NCBI GenBank assembly: GCA_037176885.1
Contig: JAWWNJ010000037.1
Coordinates: 806,001 to 870,000 of the forward strand
DNA length: 64,000 nucleotides
Direction: 5' to 3'
Source of the DNA: Favolaschia claudopus
Taxonomy: Eukaryota > Basidiomycota > Agaricomycetes > Agaricales > Mycenaceae
Shown here piece by piece: positions 1 through 10,787 of this stretch; the first letter of the stretch is position 1, and every line of letters begins with the position of its first letter. The position numbers and the translations under genes were made by a program. Below the pieces are notes generated by a model. That model was not told the DNA's origin. It saw only the letters and a list, made by a program, of their open reading frames with translations, and did no database searches.

Positions 1-1179
1 TCAAGCTCACCTTCAAGACGCGTGTCAAACGCCGCAACCACAGTCCTAGAGGTAAGCTGAATGCGGGGAATTATACGGAAAAGCAACATGAAATCTTATA
101 ATTACGTCGCAGCCCCTTGACCCATAGTCTTGAACGGAAACTTGCTATCTTTGTTGGGGGTTCCGTCAGCGTTTAGGACACCTTTCAGCATGATCAGGAT
201 TGTTTTACACCCGGAAGCCCGATCAACAAACCAAAGCTGACTAGATCTGCCTTGTTGTGTTCTTTCTGTACTATGTTGGTGAAGATAGCTGGGATAATCG
301 CGTCAATAGGACTTTAATTCTGAACACAAGTAGAAACCTTACTGCCGGGGTGAAGACTAAATGCCTTGATTTTCCCTGCAGACCGCCGTGCAAGCTCGCT
401 TGCGAACAGAACGTTGGCAGATTTCGCCTGGCAATATGCTCCCAGGGTGCTATACTTTTCCGGTGTCGGGTGCGCCAGATTATCTAGATCGACACCAGGT
501 CCAATCAGGTGCGCCTCGCTGGATACGAAAACAACGCGAGGACTGAAGCTCGTAGAGCCAGCGGCGATTAACTTTGCAGCAAGCAGCTTCGTAAATAGGA
601 ATGGACCGAATTGCGCCGTGGCCATCTGAATTTCAAGTCCATCAGCAGTCAACTTGAAGTCTCCTCCGCCATGGGCTGCGTTGTGGATCAAAATCTGCAT
701 ACGAGATTTTTAGCGACTCAGCACAAGAGAGTTCGAACCAGAATGAATTACATGAAGAGGTTCAGAGTAACCATTGACTTCGACTGCGGCCTCGCGAACC
801 GCAGCCAGAGAAGATAAATCCAGAATAAGTGAGCGAATGTTCGCTCCAGGGACGTCCTTCTTCAACGCCTCTTCAGACAGCTTCAACCTTGGAAAAGTTC
901 GAACGAAGCGATGCAGAAGAAAGCAAAATCCGAACCTCTCGACGTTGTATCCTGTAATAATAACAAGATTCGCGTACTTTGCGATAACGCGCGCCGTTTC
1001 ATAGCCTATTCCATTCAAAGACGTCCCAGTTATCAAGACTAAAATCAAAACAGCTCCGTTAGACCTGTGGAAGCGGACATATAGAAGAGTTCCATACCAT
1101 TTTTGCCCCGAATTTGACCAGCAAAAGTGTCCGCAACTTCTTCTGCGGTTGTGGAGAATGAGAACGTAGGCAAAGACAT
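1..1179 (-). CDS. short-chain dehydrogenase/reductase, copy 1 (3' end beyond window)
   Basis: NAD(P)-dependent oxidoreductase of the classical SDR fold, spliced, reading leftwards from the ATG at 1179. Exon 1 is 1179-1098; the following introns have GT..AG ends at the same places as in the copy at 21387-22796. Visible motifs are the cofactor loop TGTSLNGIG, the HNAA strand motif, the VSS active-site serine and the YCQAK catalytic Tyr/Lys pair. By comparison with copy 2 the exon after HPG joins at 313 and the small GTVVAAFDTRLE exon lies near the left edge, so only the last two exons are cut off. Every splice site I could check is intact, so this copy looks functional. The substrate is not predictable; the sequence resembles retinol-dehydrogenase/WWOX-type SDRs. 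It sits downstream of the F-box gene 2076-3404 in the same order as in the duplicate. Confidence 0.85.
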
Positions 1180-1218
1180 CGATTGAGGAGTGAGGAGATG
1201 AACTCATCCTGTTGAGTG

Positions 1219-1226
1219 CTTTTATA
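1219..1226 (-). promoter_or_regulatory. TATA box of SDR copy 1
   Basis: TATAAAAG on the minus strand, 40 nt upstream of the ATG at 1179. The same box (TATAAAGG) lies 40 nt upstream of the duplicate gene at 21387, so it has been conserved since the duplication. Confidence 0.6.
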
Positions 1227-2075
1227 ACCTGAGTTCATCGACGACTTCGCCCTTTCCAGTCGGCAAATGACTAGATAGAAACCAGATGTTTATTGCGCGT
1301 CGCGTTATTCAGCCAGGCGTACTATAAGTCTTTCCCGGTGAGTCGGAGTCGGCGGGATGTTTTGCTAAGTCACCGACGCGTCTGAAACCTCGTACCGCAA
1401 CCCTCCTGCCGCATCCGAGTCCTGCTGGCCGAATGGACGCGTCAGAGATTTGAAGACTCAGCAGCCGCGAACAAGCAGGATACGGGGATCCGAGCCACCA
1501 ACAACTTGAAGCGAGTACTTATTGCGCTTGCTGAATTGTTTTGAGGTGAACAGCAGGTCAGAATTAGAGGAGATTTTCACAACCGAGATGCAAAGATTGC
1601 GTCCAACAGAGTTATCGGTAGCTTCAAGTTGGTCCAACCATGAGTGCAGAACGCAAGTAGGTTTCGGCAATCGGCCGATATGCGCCGACTCAAAAATCGA
1701 GACAGTGTTGATCAACTCATTTATTCTGAAAGCTTATAGGCTATCGCGGCCAGTAAGATACAGTATACAGTAACGGCTGTAGGCTAGGAGGGTATTGGTA
1801 ATTCATATATCAGCCATTCGACAGAACTAGAGTATCAGTAGTATCGATTTCCGGACTTGAGAGCTCATAGTATGTACGCCTTGTGGGCAGGAGCAGCGGC
1901 GATTTGAGGGACCGTGCTTCACGGTGGCCAGCGAGGAGTACAAGAACGTCAGCATACCGCATTGACCTTCTGAGTTTCCTGATATCTTGGTGCGTAATGA
2001 TCGACGCTGGGAACGAAATGTGAGCCGAAAACCTATGGGAACGGAACGACATATGTGAGAAGCTTACCCCCGAAA
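1227..2075. other. intergenic part of the inverted duplication
   Basis: No gene seen. Stretches near 1220-1400 match the region just upstream of 21387 in inverted orientation, showing that the spacer was duplicated with its flanking genes. Confidence 0.5.
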
Positions 2076-3404
2076 CTAGAGAAGATTCTCGCTGTGGCCA
2101 ATATGAATCTTCAGCCCGTCCTCCACCAGCTGCCGCAGCCCCGCTCTCACTTCCTCATTCGGCAGATCACCAGCATGGTCACTATTCATATACTGCGGGA
2201 AACTAATCTCGAAGCGCTCAAGCGGCGTGGGGCACGACGTCAAGCGGAATCGAAGCATGGTGAGGACCGTGTCGTAGTCGACCCTGACCGGAGAGACTGT
2301 GTGAATCTCGAGTGTACGGAGGTTGGGAAGGAAATCGGACGTGGTGCGCAGCTCGTGGAGGACAAGGTGGAACGGATCGCCGTTCGGCCCGTGGCTGGGA
2401 AGCGCATGAAGCTGGAGAGTAACGAGCGAGGGAATGAGGCGGAGGTAGTGAATCATTGGAAGTAACTGAGGTGGGAAGACTGTATTGAATGATTCGAGGG
2501 GCATACACGAGCGGTGAAGAAAGGCTGTCATTTCCTCTATGCTGATCTCGTCGAGGGAGGAGAGAGTCAATGCTTTGAGTGCCGGGAGGGTGAGATGTCG
2601 TAAGATGGCAGCGCTGCTTCCATGTTCGCCGCACAGGAGCATGCATTGGGCGTCTCCGAGCTCAAGAGTTTCGAGGGATGGGAGTGTCAGGATATCCAAA
2701 GCAGCGTCGTCGTCGTCTTCCTCCTCGTAAACCATGTCAAACATCACACAACTCGAGAGGTTCGGGGCATCGCGCATTATGCCTAGCCACTCGCGCATGT
2801 CACCGCAGTAGGGATCCTCCGCCGTAGCCTCAATTGACAACGTCTTGAGGGAAGGGAGCGACTTTGCTCCTCGTCTCCATACAACATACGGAAACTGCCT
2901 GTCGGGTGGAGCATTTGCAGATATGCTTAGCGTCAAGTCGGACAATTGTGCGCTGTACCGTGCCAGCAAGTTCTGGACGCTGTGGTCTATTTGTAGGGAG
3001 CCATGAAGTGAAATAGACAAAGGAAAGCTTCGTGCGCGCTTGAGCCACATGTCGCAAAGCTTGGCGTAGTTGGGTCTGCGAGGCAATGAATCCATCTGGA
3101 TTTTGACCCAGAGTTGTGGGGTAGCAAGCGCAATGTCGCGCCAAAGCCTGCATACACTAAGAAAGATCATCGGAGGTGACTTCGGAGTTGGTTGGGGTGG
3201 ATAGCTGTTCGAGCCGACGAACAGCAGGATATTGGATTGGATTTCGAGTGGTAGACGCGTCATAGGATCGAGAAAAAAATTGAGTTTTCGCAGAGCTTTG
3301 CTGCGTTTAGTCAACAAGTCGTGAAGAATCGCTTGTTGAGCGTCGATGGCGGAGGAGATCTCGCTAATGACCTCGCGCAGCTCTGGGACCGAGTTCGGCC
3401 ACAT
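2076..3404 (-). CDS. F-box/LRR-like protein (MWPN pair, copy 1)
   Basis: Predicted SCF ubiquitin-ligase adaptor of 442 residues in one exon. Residues 7-40 form a heptad-rich coiled coil (SSAIDAQQAILHDLL). The F-box starts at LDPMTRLPLEIQ (45-56), with Thr where most paralogs have Ala, and continues to VCRLWRDIALATPQLW. The middle is built of leucine-rich segments such as LTLPALKALTLSSLDEI and contains an acidic EEEDDDDAA run. It ends with GLKIHIGHSENLL. Closest relative in the window is 19219-20550, its partner in the inverted duplication. It is transcribed divergently from 3673-4992, sharing a 268-bp promoter region. The start is fixed by MWPNSVPELRE, identical in both copies. Confidence 0.9.
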   Translation of the reverse strand: MWPNSVPELREVISEISSAIDAQQAILHDLLTKRSKALRKLNFFLDPMTRLPLEIQSNILLFVGSNSYPPQPTPKSPPMIFLSVCRLWRDIALATPQLWVKIQMDSLPRRPNYAKLCDMWLKRARSFPLSISLHGSLQIDHSVQNLLARYSAQLSDLTLSISANAPPDRQFPYVVWRRGAKSLPSLKTLSIEATAEDPYCGDMREWLGIMRDAPNLSSCVMFDMVYEEEDDDDAALDILTLPSLETLELGDAQCMLLCGEHGSSAAILRHLTLPALKALTLSSLDEISIEEMTAFLHRSCMPLESFNTVFPPQLLPMIHYLRLIPSLVTLQLHALPSHGPNGDPFHLVLHELRTTSDFLPNLRTLEIHTVSPVRVDYDTVLTMLRFRLTSCPTPLERFEISFPQYMNSDHAGDLPNEEVRAGLRQLVEDGLKIHIGHSENLL

Positions 3405-3484
3405 CGTGTTGGTGGTCGTAAGTAGCTACAGGCAAAGTGGGCGGGCGATGGCGGTAGAAACCCGCCCGGGCCGTAAGCCGGGTT

Positions 3485-3492
3485 TCGGCCGA
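3485..3492. promoter_or_regulatory. TCGGCCGA palindrome upstream of F-box gene
   Basis: Core of TTTCGGCCGAAGC, about 80 nt before the ATG at 3404 and inside the divergent promoter shared with 3673. The same palindrome precedes several other F-box genes here. Confidence 0.45.
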
Positions 3493-3672
3493 AGCAACCC
3501 GTTGCTTCAACTTGGCTTCAACGACTTAACCAGCTTGACCATTTGGCAACTGCAACCCAAACCTAACGGGCGACTAGTAGCAACGGTAGGCTCGAAGAGT
3601 TTTTTGAGCTGATCAGCACGCCCTAGGCACATTCGACAGTGACATCCGAAAGTCTCATCTCACCGTTCGCCC

Positions 3673-4992
3673 ATGTCCCAGCACTCTACCATTCGTGAGC
3701 TGCGAAGCCGTATCGACGACATCTCGTCTGCAATTGAAGCTCAGGAACTGCTTCTCCGCGACCTTTATAGTGAGCGGAGCGAAGCCCAGCAAAAATTAAA
3801 TTTCTTTCTTGACCCGATGGCACGATTGCCACTCGAACTTCAATCCCATATATTTCTTCAAATTTCCGTGGACAGTCACTCGAACCCGGAGCTCAATGGG
3901 CTTCCAATGGTTCTTCTCACCGTATCTCGCATGTGGCGCGACATCGCACTCTCCACCCCAAGGCTTTGGTGTATGCTCGTGATGGATTACCTACCACGAG
4001 GGCCAGACTACTCGCAAATCTGTGACATGTGGCTCAGCCGGGCTCGGAGTCTCCCGCTATCATTGACTCTGAGCGGTTCGCCACCACTGGAACAGGACGT
4101 GCGGGATCTGGTGAAGCGGTACAGAGATCAAGTGGCAAGTTTGACCCTCAAACTGTCACCCTATGATGACGAATATAATCTACTGTCTCTGTACCTTCTA
4201 TTCCGTCCGGACGAAGACTCGCGACTGTCTTCTTTGAAAACTTTGTCAATCGGGGCACGCGAGATGGCATATTTCAGGGGCATAGACGAATGGTTGAATG
4301 TGTTCCGTGCTGCTCCTGTGCTCTCGAGCTTCACATTGTATAACACATTCACTAATGAGATCGATGACAGTCAGCCGTTATACCTCGCATCGTTGGAGAT
4401 CCTGCATTTAGGGCAGCCTTACCCCTCGATGATGCTAGGCGAGTCTAGCACTAGCTGCGCCATTTTACAATACCTCACTCTTCCGGCGCTAAAGACCCTC
4501 AGCTTGTCTGAGTATGATATCCCCAATGAAGAGTTTGTCGCATTCTTTTCCCGCTCAGCTCCACCGCTGGAGTCACTTGATGTGGCAATTTCATCTCGCG
4601 AGCCAGTCGTGTCCCAGGTCTTCTGCCATATCCCAACCCTCACACACCTGAAACTGTCTGCTGTAGCGCATGACGGTGCTGCCGACCCATTCCTGCCTTT
4701 TCTCGAGCTCCTGGGCAAATCTTCTGATATCCTACCAAACCTGTGCAAACTTGCGTTCCATACGGATTTTCCGGTGACTATTGATTATGAAAAGGTGCTA
4801 CATATGCTTGAATTTCGGGTTTCCTCCTGTCCCGTACGGCTCGAAGGCTTTTCTCTCGTTTTCCCAAAATCCCGTGCCCAATACTACGATTTCACTCCCT
4901 ATTTGCCCAATGATCGTGTTCGGTCGTCGCTCCGGAAACTTGCAGGGGATGGACTCGATATTTATTTGGGCTCTGTCGAGAATCTGCTCTGA
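3673..4992 (+). CDS. F-box/LRR-like protein
   Basis: Single-exon gene of 439 residues, probable SCF adaptor. Residues 8-42 are coiled coil (SSAIEAQELLLRDL), the F-box begins at LDPMARLPLELQSHIF (46 onward) and closes with VSRMWRDIALSTPRLW near residue 99. The body carries LRR-like strands (LQYLTLPALKTLSLSEYDI). The C-terminal signature is the variant GLDIYLGSVENLL. It is head-to-head with the gene starting at 3404 and followed in tandem by 5558-6835, the three sharing the KLNFFLDP or DLNFLVDP linker of subfamily A. No TCGGCCGA lies directly upstream on its own side. No sign of damage. Confidence 0.9.
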   Translation: MSQHSTIRELRSRIDDISSAIEAQELLLRDLYSERSEAQQKLNFFLDPMARLPLELQSHIFLQISVDSHSNPELNGLPMVLLTVSRMWRDIALSTPRLWCMLVMDYLPRGPDYSQICDMWLSRARSLPLSLTLSGSPPLEQDVRDLVKRYRDQVASLTLKLSPYDDEYNLLSLYLLFRPDEDSRLSSLKTLSIGAREMAYFRGIDEWLNVFRAAPVLSSFTLYNTFTNEIDDSQPLYLASLEILHLGQPYPSMMLGESSTSCAILQYLTLPALKTLSLSEYDIPNEEFVAFFSRSAPPLESLDVAISSREPVVSQVFCHIPTLTHLKLSAVAHDGAADPFLPFLELLGKSSDILPNLCKLAFHTDFPVTIDYEKVLHMLEFRVSSCPVRLEGFSLVFPKSRAQYYDFTPYLPNDRVRSSLRKLAGDGLDIYLGSVENLL

Positions 4993-5508
4993 CTAAATGC
5001 CCGTCGGTGGGTTCGCTGAATGTCTCTGAGGTCAGGTCTTTATATCTGACGCTCTTTGTAGAATCTGCTTCAGGTCAACGTCACGTTGCACCTCTTTTTG
5101 TTGCCGCTATACTCTTAGCACTCATCGCGGGCTGCCTTCAGGCTCAGCCCACAGCTCAGGATTATTGTGCGCCGAATGCTGCACTTTTGCGTCTGCCAGC
5201 GTGAAACAGTGATCTTCTCCCTCCAGCCATACAATTCCCTGCGAACCCTCTTCTCTTTCCGTTTTATCTGTATGATTCACTACTTCCTCCTATACTAGCA
5301 TACCGATTCAGAGACTCGAGAGTCGAGGGTGGCACCCACGATTCCAATTACACTACGATTCGTCAATATTTTCTGCTCGCTCGGTATACCGTACACAAAC
5401 GTACATCCTTGCTATAGAATATATTGCCAAATGGACGTCGCTCAATTCTTCGTCTGTTTTGTTTTGGTTTTGTTTCGATTTTTCTTTCACATAGTTCTTG
5501 TCGGTGTT
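4993..5508. other. intergenic
   Basis: No gene recognised; terminator region of the upstream F-box gene and promoter of the next. T-rich stretches near 5455-5490. Confidence 0.4.
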
Positions 5509-5516
5509 TCGGCCGA
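5509..5516. promoter_or_regulatory. TCGGCCGA palindrome upstream of F-box gene
   Basis: Lies in TCGGTGTTTCGGCCGAAGC, 42 nt before the ATG at 5558. Nearly the same longer string occurs at 24894-24910 before an F-box relic. Confidence 0.5.
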
Positions 5517-5557
5517 AGCAAACTTTGTTGTCGCAAACCACCATCCCCCTATTCACT

Positions 5558-6835
5558 ATGGCGCAATACTCTTCTATCCCTAAGCTGCGGGAGCACATTG
5601 ACGCGCTCTCCTCTGCAATCGAAGCGCAGGAACAGATTCTTCAGGACTTGAGGCACAGACGCAGCGACGCCTACCGAGATCTGAATTTCTTGGTGGACCC
5701 CATGGCGCGTTTGCCACTGGAATTACAATCCGACATATTCATGTGCTGCATCTCCGACTCGTCTCCTGGTAACACTATGACAAAACCGAATCCAAACGCA
5801 CCTCCGATGGTTTTCATGGCGGTTTCTCGCATGTGGCGCGATATTGCCCAGGCGACGCCTAGATTATGGGCAGGGCTTCGCATCGAGTCTGTACCGCGCA
5901 GCGAACACTTCGTGAACTTCGTGGAACTATGTAGAAATTGGATGAAGCGTGCGGGTCGTCATCCACTTACTCTCGCCCTCCATGGCGACATCTTTGACCT
6001 TGTCGACCGTGTTGTCCCCGACTTGTTGGACGAGTTTTCCAAGCAACTTCGCCATCTGTCTTTTCAAGTCATCGACATGGTAGTAGATGACGATGAACGG
6101 CACTACTGGCTTCCTCAAATCCCGATTAACGCGAACGTCCAGTTTACTTGCTTGGAAACCCTCACGATTCATCGCGAGGCAAAAAGGTCATCGGATGCTC
6201 TCGACTGCGTTCAGCTTCTGCGTGCCGCACCTGCCCTTTTGGAGTGCGACTTGCGCAATATGTTCTTCGAGGACAATGACTGGCCATCAATGGTCCATTC
6301 CTCTCTACAGCAGTTGCGATTGGGATGCCCTTGGCCATGGGACGCTGAGAGTTGTCAAGCTGAGACCAGTGCGGTAGTTCTGCTGCATCTCACTCTCCCT
6401 GCCCTTAAGGGTCTCTATGTGACAGAATTCGACATAAAGATGCAGGAATTTATAGCCTTTCTTACTCGATCCTCTCCTCCACTGGATACTTTATTCATTC
6501 CTTTTCCGACATATATATCAGAGCAAAGCATCTCTGACTGCTTCCGACATATTCCTACCTTGACGTCGCTCACGCTGGACGGGACTTGCTTTCCCATAAT
6601 CAAAACCCTTGCCGCATACCCGAATCTCCTTCCCAACCTTTGCCATCTCACCATTCAACCAATATTTTCGAAGTGGGATAGAAATGCGATCATGGCGGTT
6701 CTTAACGCTAGACTACTGAAATCGTTCCGAATACGCCACGCAGTTCCTACACCGAATGAAGACACCATTCTCGCTCTACAAGCATTTGCGCGTGACCACG
6801 ATGGATTGCAGCTTTGTATCGAATACTTTGCGTAG
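5558..6835 (+). CDS. F-box/LRR-like protein with diverged C-terminus
   Basis: 425 residues from MAQYSSIPKL; an in-frame upstream ATG at 5498 is unlikely because it would put the start ahead of the promoter palindrome and all paralogs start at this Met. Coiled coil 8-42, F-box from DPMARLPLELQSDIF, then VSRMWRDIAQATPRLW. LRR-like body (LLHLTLPALKGLYVTEFDI). Unlike its neighbours it ends in GLQLCIEYFA and lacks the NLL tail. Subfamily A, tandem with 3673-4992. Closest identity is to the coiled-coil and F-box part of that gene; the rest has diverged strongly. Confidence 0.88.
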   Translation: MAQYSSIPKLREHIDALSSAIEAQEQILQDLRHRRSDAYRDLNFLVDPMARLPLELQSDIFMCCISDSSPGNTMTKPNPNAPPMVFMAVSRMWRDIAQATPRLWAGLRIESVPRSEHFVNFVELCRNWMKRAGRHPLTLALHGDIFDLVDRVVPDLLDEFSKQLRHLSFQVIDMVVDDDERHYWLPQIPINANVQFTCLETLTIHREAKRSSDALDCVQLLRAAPALLECDLRNMFFEDNDWPSMVHSSLQQLRLGCPWPWDAESCQAETSAVVLLHLTLPALKGLYVTEFDIKMQEFIAFLTRSSPPLDTLFIPFPTYISEQSISDCFRHIPTLTSLTLDGTCFPIIKTLAAYPNLLPNLCHLTIQPIFSKWDRNAIMAVLNARLLKSFRIRHAVPTPNEDTILALQAFARDHDGLQLCIEYFA

Positions 6836-7350
6836 ACCCTATTTGCAAGCTGGGTCTTGTGCTGTCAATACTACGTACCCGCTGAATTTTTATCTCCTAT
6901 GCGTAGCTACGAGGCAGACGGAGTACTCAAAATTCCGAGTCAGAAAAGATACTTGTATGTGCTATACTCAAAGTCGGGGTACGAAAGAGACGGCCGAAGC
7001 AACAAACAAAAATCGAGGAGCATAGTATAGTAATTAAATCGACACTGTGTGTGATCACTGTGATGCACCTCTTCGAAAGAAATGACGATTGTCATCATGT
7101 GGAGAATGAACGTGATGTCCGCAGCCTGAGCTTCAGAGACTCGAGCGGAAACGATGGAAGGATCGGTATCGCGCGACATGGCTTGAGCTGTAGTCGACAC
7201 CCTCGGAAGCAGGAGCAGTGCTGATTGGCGTATGAATAGCACCATTGACGGCTCCATATCCCAGTTCGCTCGTCGAGTTTCTTGAGTAGGCGAAGCTGCA
7301 AACAAGATGTGAAATACATAAGCGAGACGATGGTCTGCGATCCTACCTGA
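6836..7350. other. intergenic between convergent F-box genes
   Basis: No gene. Contains an isolated ACGGCCGAAGCAAC at 6990-7003 that resembles the F-box promoter palindrome although no F-box start is nearby; it may be a promoter relic. Confidence 0.35.
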
Positions 7351-8709
7351 TCAAAGAAGATTCTCGGTCCGACCGATATGAATCTTCAGCCCATCCCTCA
7401 CCAACTGTTGCAGCCCAACTCTCACTTCTTCATTCGGCAAACCATTCTGCAGGTCGTGCGTGTAGTCCGGGTACACGAATTCACCAAATCTGAGCTCGAA
7501 AAGCTCGAGTCGAGTGGGGCACAAAGTGAAGCGGAATCTAAGCATACTAAGCACACTGTTGTAGTGAATGGTCACTGCGGTATCTGTGTGGAATACAATC
7601 GCGCGGAGATGGGGTAGGACCTCGGAGGAGGAGCCTAGGATATCGACAAAGGGAAGGAAAAGGTCCAGTTCATGGTATCTAAGAGCTGCCGACAGATCGA
7701 GCATCGTGAGCATGGGAACGAGGCGAAGAAAGCGGGAGACGATAGTATCAGGCCACGGTGCCTGGTGTGGGAGGGTCATCTCGAGTGACTCGAGGGGAGG
7801 TGAGGAGCTGGAAAAGAACGACAGAAATGCCTCGTCGGCAATGTCTGGTTCGGATAAGGTCAGAATCTTGAGAGCAGGTAGAGTGAGATATTGCAGAATG
7901 GCAAGAGAGTTGCTACCCATGTCGCCCTGCAAGTTCAGCGCACCGCGCTCACCAAGATGCATACATTCCAGGGATGCAAGCATCAACGGTTGGGAAGGCA
8001 GTATATTGGCCTCTTGTTCCTCCTGGTTGAACGTGTTAACCATTTTACAATAAGATAACCCTGGGGCGGTGCGTAGGATACCGAGCCATTCGCCTATGTT
8101 CCCATAGAAAGCGTGGAAGTGAACGGGCTCTATGGACAATGTCTTTAACGAGGACAGAGACCCTTCGGAGATTTTCCAGGTGAACCATGGGCGCATCACG
8201 TTGTTCCGCAACACCCTAAGCGTCAAGGACTGGAATTGATGACTATATTGTGCCAGGAAGTCCTCGACGATTTGGTCCAGTTGGAGTGAGCCGTGCAACG
8301 TGATAGACAGAGGAAGGCTGCGCGCGCTTTTCAACCACAGCTCACACAGCTCAAAGTGACTGGGTCGGCGAGCCACCAAGTCTATCCAAAGACTGGCCCA
8401 CAGATTTGGTATGGAGAGCGCAATGCCGCGCCAAAGCTGGCAGACAGCAAGAAAAAGCATCGGAGGTGATTGGTGATTCGGTTTAGGATTTGAATTTGGC
8501 GGGTTCCGGTCTGAGTCAACGCATAGAAAGATATGGGATTGAATTTCGAGGGGCAAACGGGCCATAGGGTCGAGTAAGAAATTTAGTCTGCGTCGGGTTT
8601 CGCTCCGTTTGATGAACAAGGCGTGAAGAATGGCTTGTTGAGCATCTATGGCCGACGAGATATCATCCAAGTCTTTCTGTAACTCTGGGATCGCGCGATT
8701 TTGCGGCAT
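7351..8709 (-). CDS. F-box/LRR-like protein
   Basis: 452 residues from MPQNRAIPEL at 8709; the reading frame stays open upstream, but that part lacks the family pattern and would include the promoter palindrome. Coiled coil 8-45 (SSAIDAQQAILHALF), F-box LDPMARLPLEIQSHIF, VCQLWRGIALSIPNLW. Body LRR-like; the segment GSNSLAILQYLTLPALKIL is almost identical to one in 15049-16347, its closest relative. C-terminus GLKIHIGRTENLL preceded by a DLQNGLPNEEVR insert. It is convergent with 5558-6835. Confidence 0.9.
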   Translation of the reverse strand: MPQNRAIPELQKDLDDISSAIDAQQAILHALFIKRSETRRRLNFLLDPMARLPLEIQSHIFLCVDSDRNPPNSNPKPNHQSPPMLFLAVCQLWRGIALSIPNLWASLWIDLVARRPSHFELCELWLKSARSLPLSITLHGSLQLDQIVEDFLAQYSHQFQSLTLRVLRNNVMRPWFTWKISEGSLSSLKTLSIEPVHFHAFYGNIGEWLGILRTAPGLSYCKMVNTFNQEEQEANILPSQPLMLASLECMHLGERGALNLQGDMGSNSLAILQYLTLPALKILTLSEPDIADEAFLSFFSSSSPPLESLEMTLPHQAPWPDTIVSRFLRLVPMLTMLDLSAALRYHELDLFLPFVDILGSSSEVLPHLRAIVFHTDTAVTIHYNSVLSMLRFRFTLCPTRLELFELRFGEFVYPDYTHDLQNGLPNEEVRVGLQQLVRDGLKIHIGRTENLL

Positions 8710-8749
8710 GGCTGAAGCGAGGATGAGAGAAGGAAGAAAGCGATTCGTG

Positions 8750-8757
8750 TCGGCCGA
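8750..8757. promoter_or_regulatory. TCGGCCGA palindrome upstream of F-box gene
   Basis: 41 nt upstream of the ATG at 8709, a position matching that before 5558 and 56117. Confidence 0.5.
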
Positions 8758-9960
8758 AGAAAGCCGGCGCGGCTCGCAGTCAAAAAAATTCTGAATCCGT
8801 TGCAACAAATGCGGTATACTTATGCAGTATACGCTATTTACAGGGTACTGTATATATGTAGTAGTATGAGTACTGTAGGAAAGCACAAACAAGAGGGGGC
8901 GTCGGCGATGTGAGCAGATGCAGACAAGCGAAATAAAGGAACCTCCTGAGGCTCCAGAATACGCGAGAGCTTTGCGAGCACAACTTCATACGCCCCTTCA
9001 CCGTGAGGTATATCACGAAGTATAGCATACCTGAGTTAGGTCAAGCGCCATTCAGATCACACACCCCGGGCCCCGATTCCTTCCCATTCCCATTTCCTTT
9101 GACCTCACTCGCCCGAAACACTCTTTTGTCCTCTATCGCAACAGCACCGTACCCTCGGCAGAAGCGCGCACTCGACACACTCGACAACTGTTCCGAAACG
9201 ACCAATCCAACGTCGCCCAATCAAGTCTCCTTCTCGTCTCCACCAAAGACCCGCGCCCCATCGATATCGAATCCAGCTACAGGCTCGGAGGTCGCGGATC
9301 TGCGTCTCACAGCCGAATTTCACTCTCGCACTCGGGAAGGGAATCAAGAGGCCCGAGCATCCGAGCGAGGTCATTGAATGAATGAAGTCATGATTGTCTT
9401 CAGGTCATCGTGATATGTTTCTATCATCTCAATTCCGTATTGGGGATTTGCGAGAAGTTTCCCCGGTATTGGGGTCATGGAAGACAGATATTGTTGGCGA
9501 GGGTGCGGCGACAGTGTTGGGTTGCTCACCATTGAAGATGCGCATAGAACGCAAGTCGACGGATAGTTTGATCCATACAGGTGTCTTGCCGTCAGGCTAG
9601 ATTACTGTAGCAAGGCTGCGGTGAACGAGTCAACAAATAGGCTGAAGACGAAGATGAATAAAATGAGGACCTTAAACCACCACGCCACGAGTCTTTGATG
9701 CGCTCATTCTAGTCCTTCAGATTGACGTCCTCCATTTGTGCTCGATGGCTTCGAGATATCTTGGGAACGCAAACAAGCATGTTCACGTCATAATCCATGA
9801 CCCAAAATATCCATCTCCCCCACGGGAACGCAGGGGGCGAAGGTACAGAAAACCGAATATGAGTTTCGAGTCAGAGTACCAAGCCAGATATTCCCCCCTT
9901 TGACGCTCGATAGCGGCGAGATTCTCTCCCAAAAGAAGCCGGTCCACGCATCCTACCCAT
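8758..9960. other. intergenic, no convincing gene
   Basis: Open frames of 60-124 codons here show no recognisable domain or splice pattern. Treated as non-coding or decayed. Confidence 0.35.
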
Positions 9961-9968
9961 GCATGCAG

Positions 9969-10610
9969 CTATAGTAGGATGTACACCTCGACAGACGGGT
10001 ATGCATACAGAGATGGCTTGCAATCAGCCAAATCCCTGAGACCAAGCGCGTCCAGCCGATGATGAGAGTCGGGAGACGAGTATGACGGCTCGTGGTAATA
10101 CTGTGCAGTAAACGCAATAGGCGGAGCATTCCCGTCAAGAATACGAGGAACGATGAAGTCCAAGCTTGATGAAAAATCCGTCAGCTCCCAGAAGCCAGAC
10201 TGTCATAGACCGCCGCAACGCACCTGGTTTCGAGCAACGATATGGGTTAGAGGCGCCGAGAGGCTTCGGTCAATGGGCATCCAGACAAGTCACGACTTTG
10301 TCCGCTGCCAGCCATCCAACATAAGCACGAAAAAGCCAGTATTAGACGTTCAAGAATGTTAGGTGCGGTATGGATGTAGACTTCGACATTTTTCCCAGAG
10401 GTTAAGGGAGACTTGATAGTTGAAGGTCAAAGCGTTAATGGCCGCCAAGGTGAACGTATTTGGATCCCAGATAGTCGACGTCGACGGAGGAGTTCATGGT
10501 CGGGGTGAGGGTACGGAACAAGAAGGTGACCTGCCTAATTGGGTCGTCTGCCTCCTCACAAAATAAATCTCCCAAATATTCAAGTCAGACTTGAGCCAGA
10601 GGAGATCATG
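9969..10610 (-). pseudogene. decayed multi-exon gene, unknown family
   Basis: On the minus strand several protein-like stretches follow one another: VTFLFRTLTPTMNSSVDVDY, then in another frame INALTFNYQVSLNLWEK, then after a plausible GT..AG intron DFIVPRILDGNAPPIAFTAQ ending at a stop near 9969. The frames do not join without shifts, so this is best read as a remnant. I do not recognise the family; it could also be a real gene with introns I have misplaced. Confidence 0.25.
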
Positions 10611-10787
10611 AAGCCTATTGAAGCACAGAGCTACCATGCAAGCAGTGAGTACAATCAAAGCATTTTAGATTGTTTTTGCGCATCAAGGACGCAATATTCG
10701 ATTTAGAGCTACTGCCAGTGTACATATCATCGTACATACATTTACACCGAAAGCTATCCTACTCGGAAAAGGCAACAGAAAACACTA

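Noticed and set aside
2218..2646. Long minus-strand frame inside the F-box gene
   Set aside because: Out-of-frame shadow of the coding sequence; no independent features.
9003..9377. 124-codon plus-strand frame
   Set aside because: Low-complexity Pro/Ser/Arg translation, antisense frame also open, no domain or splice context.
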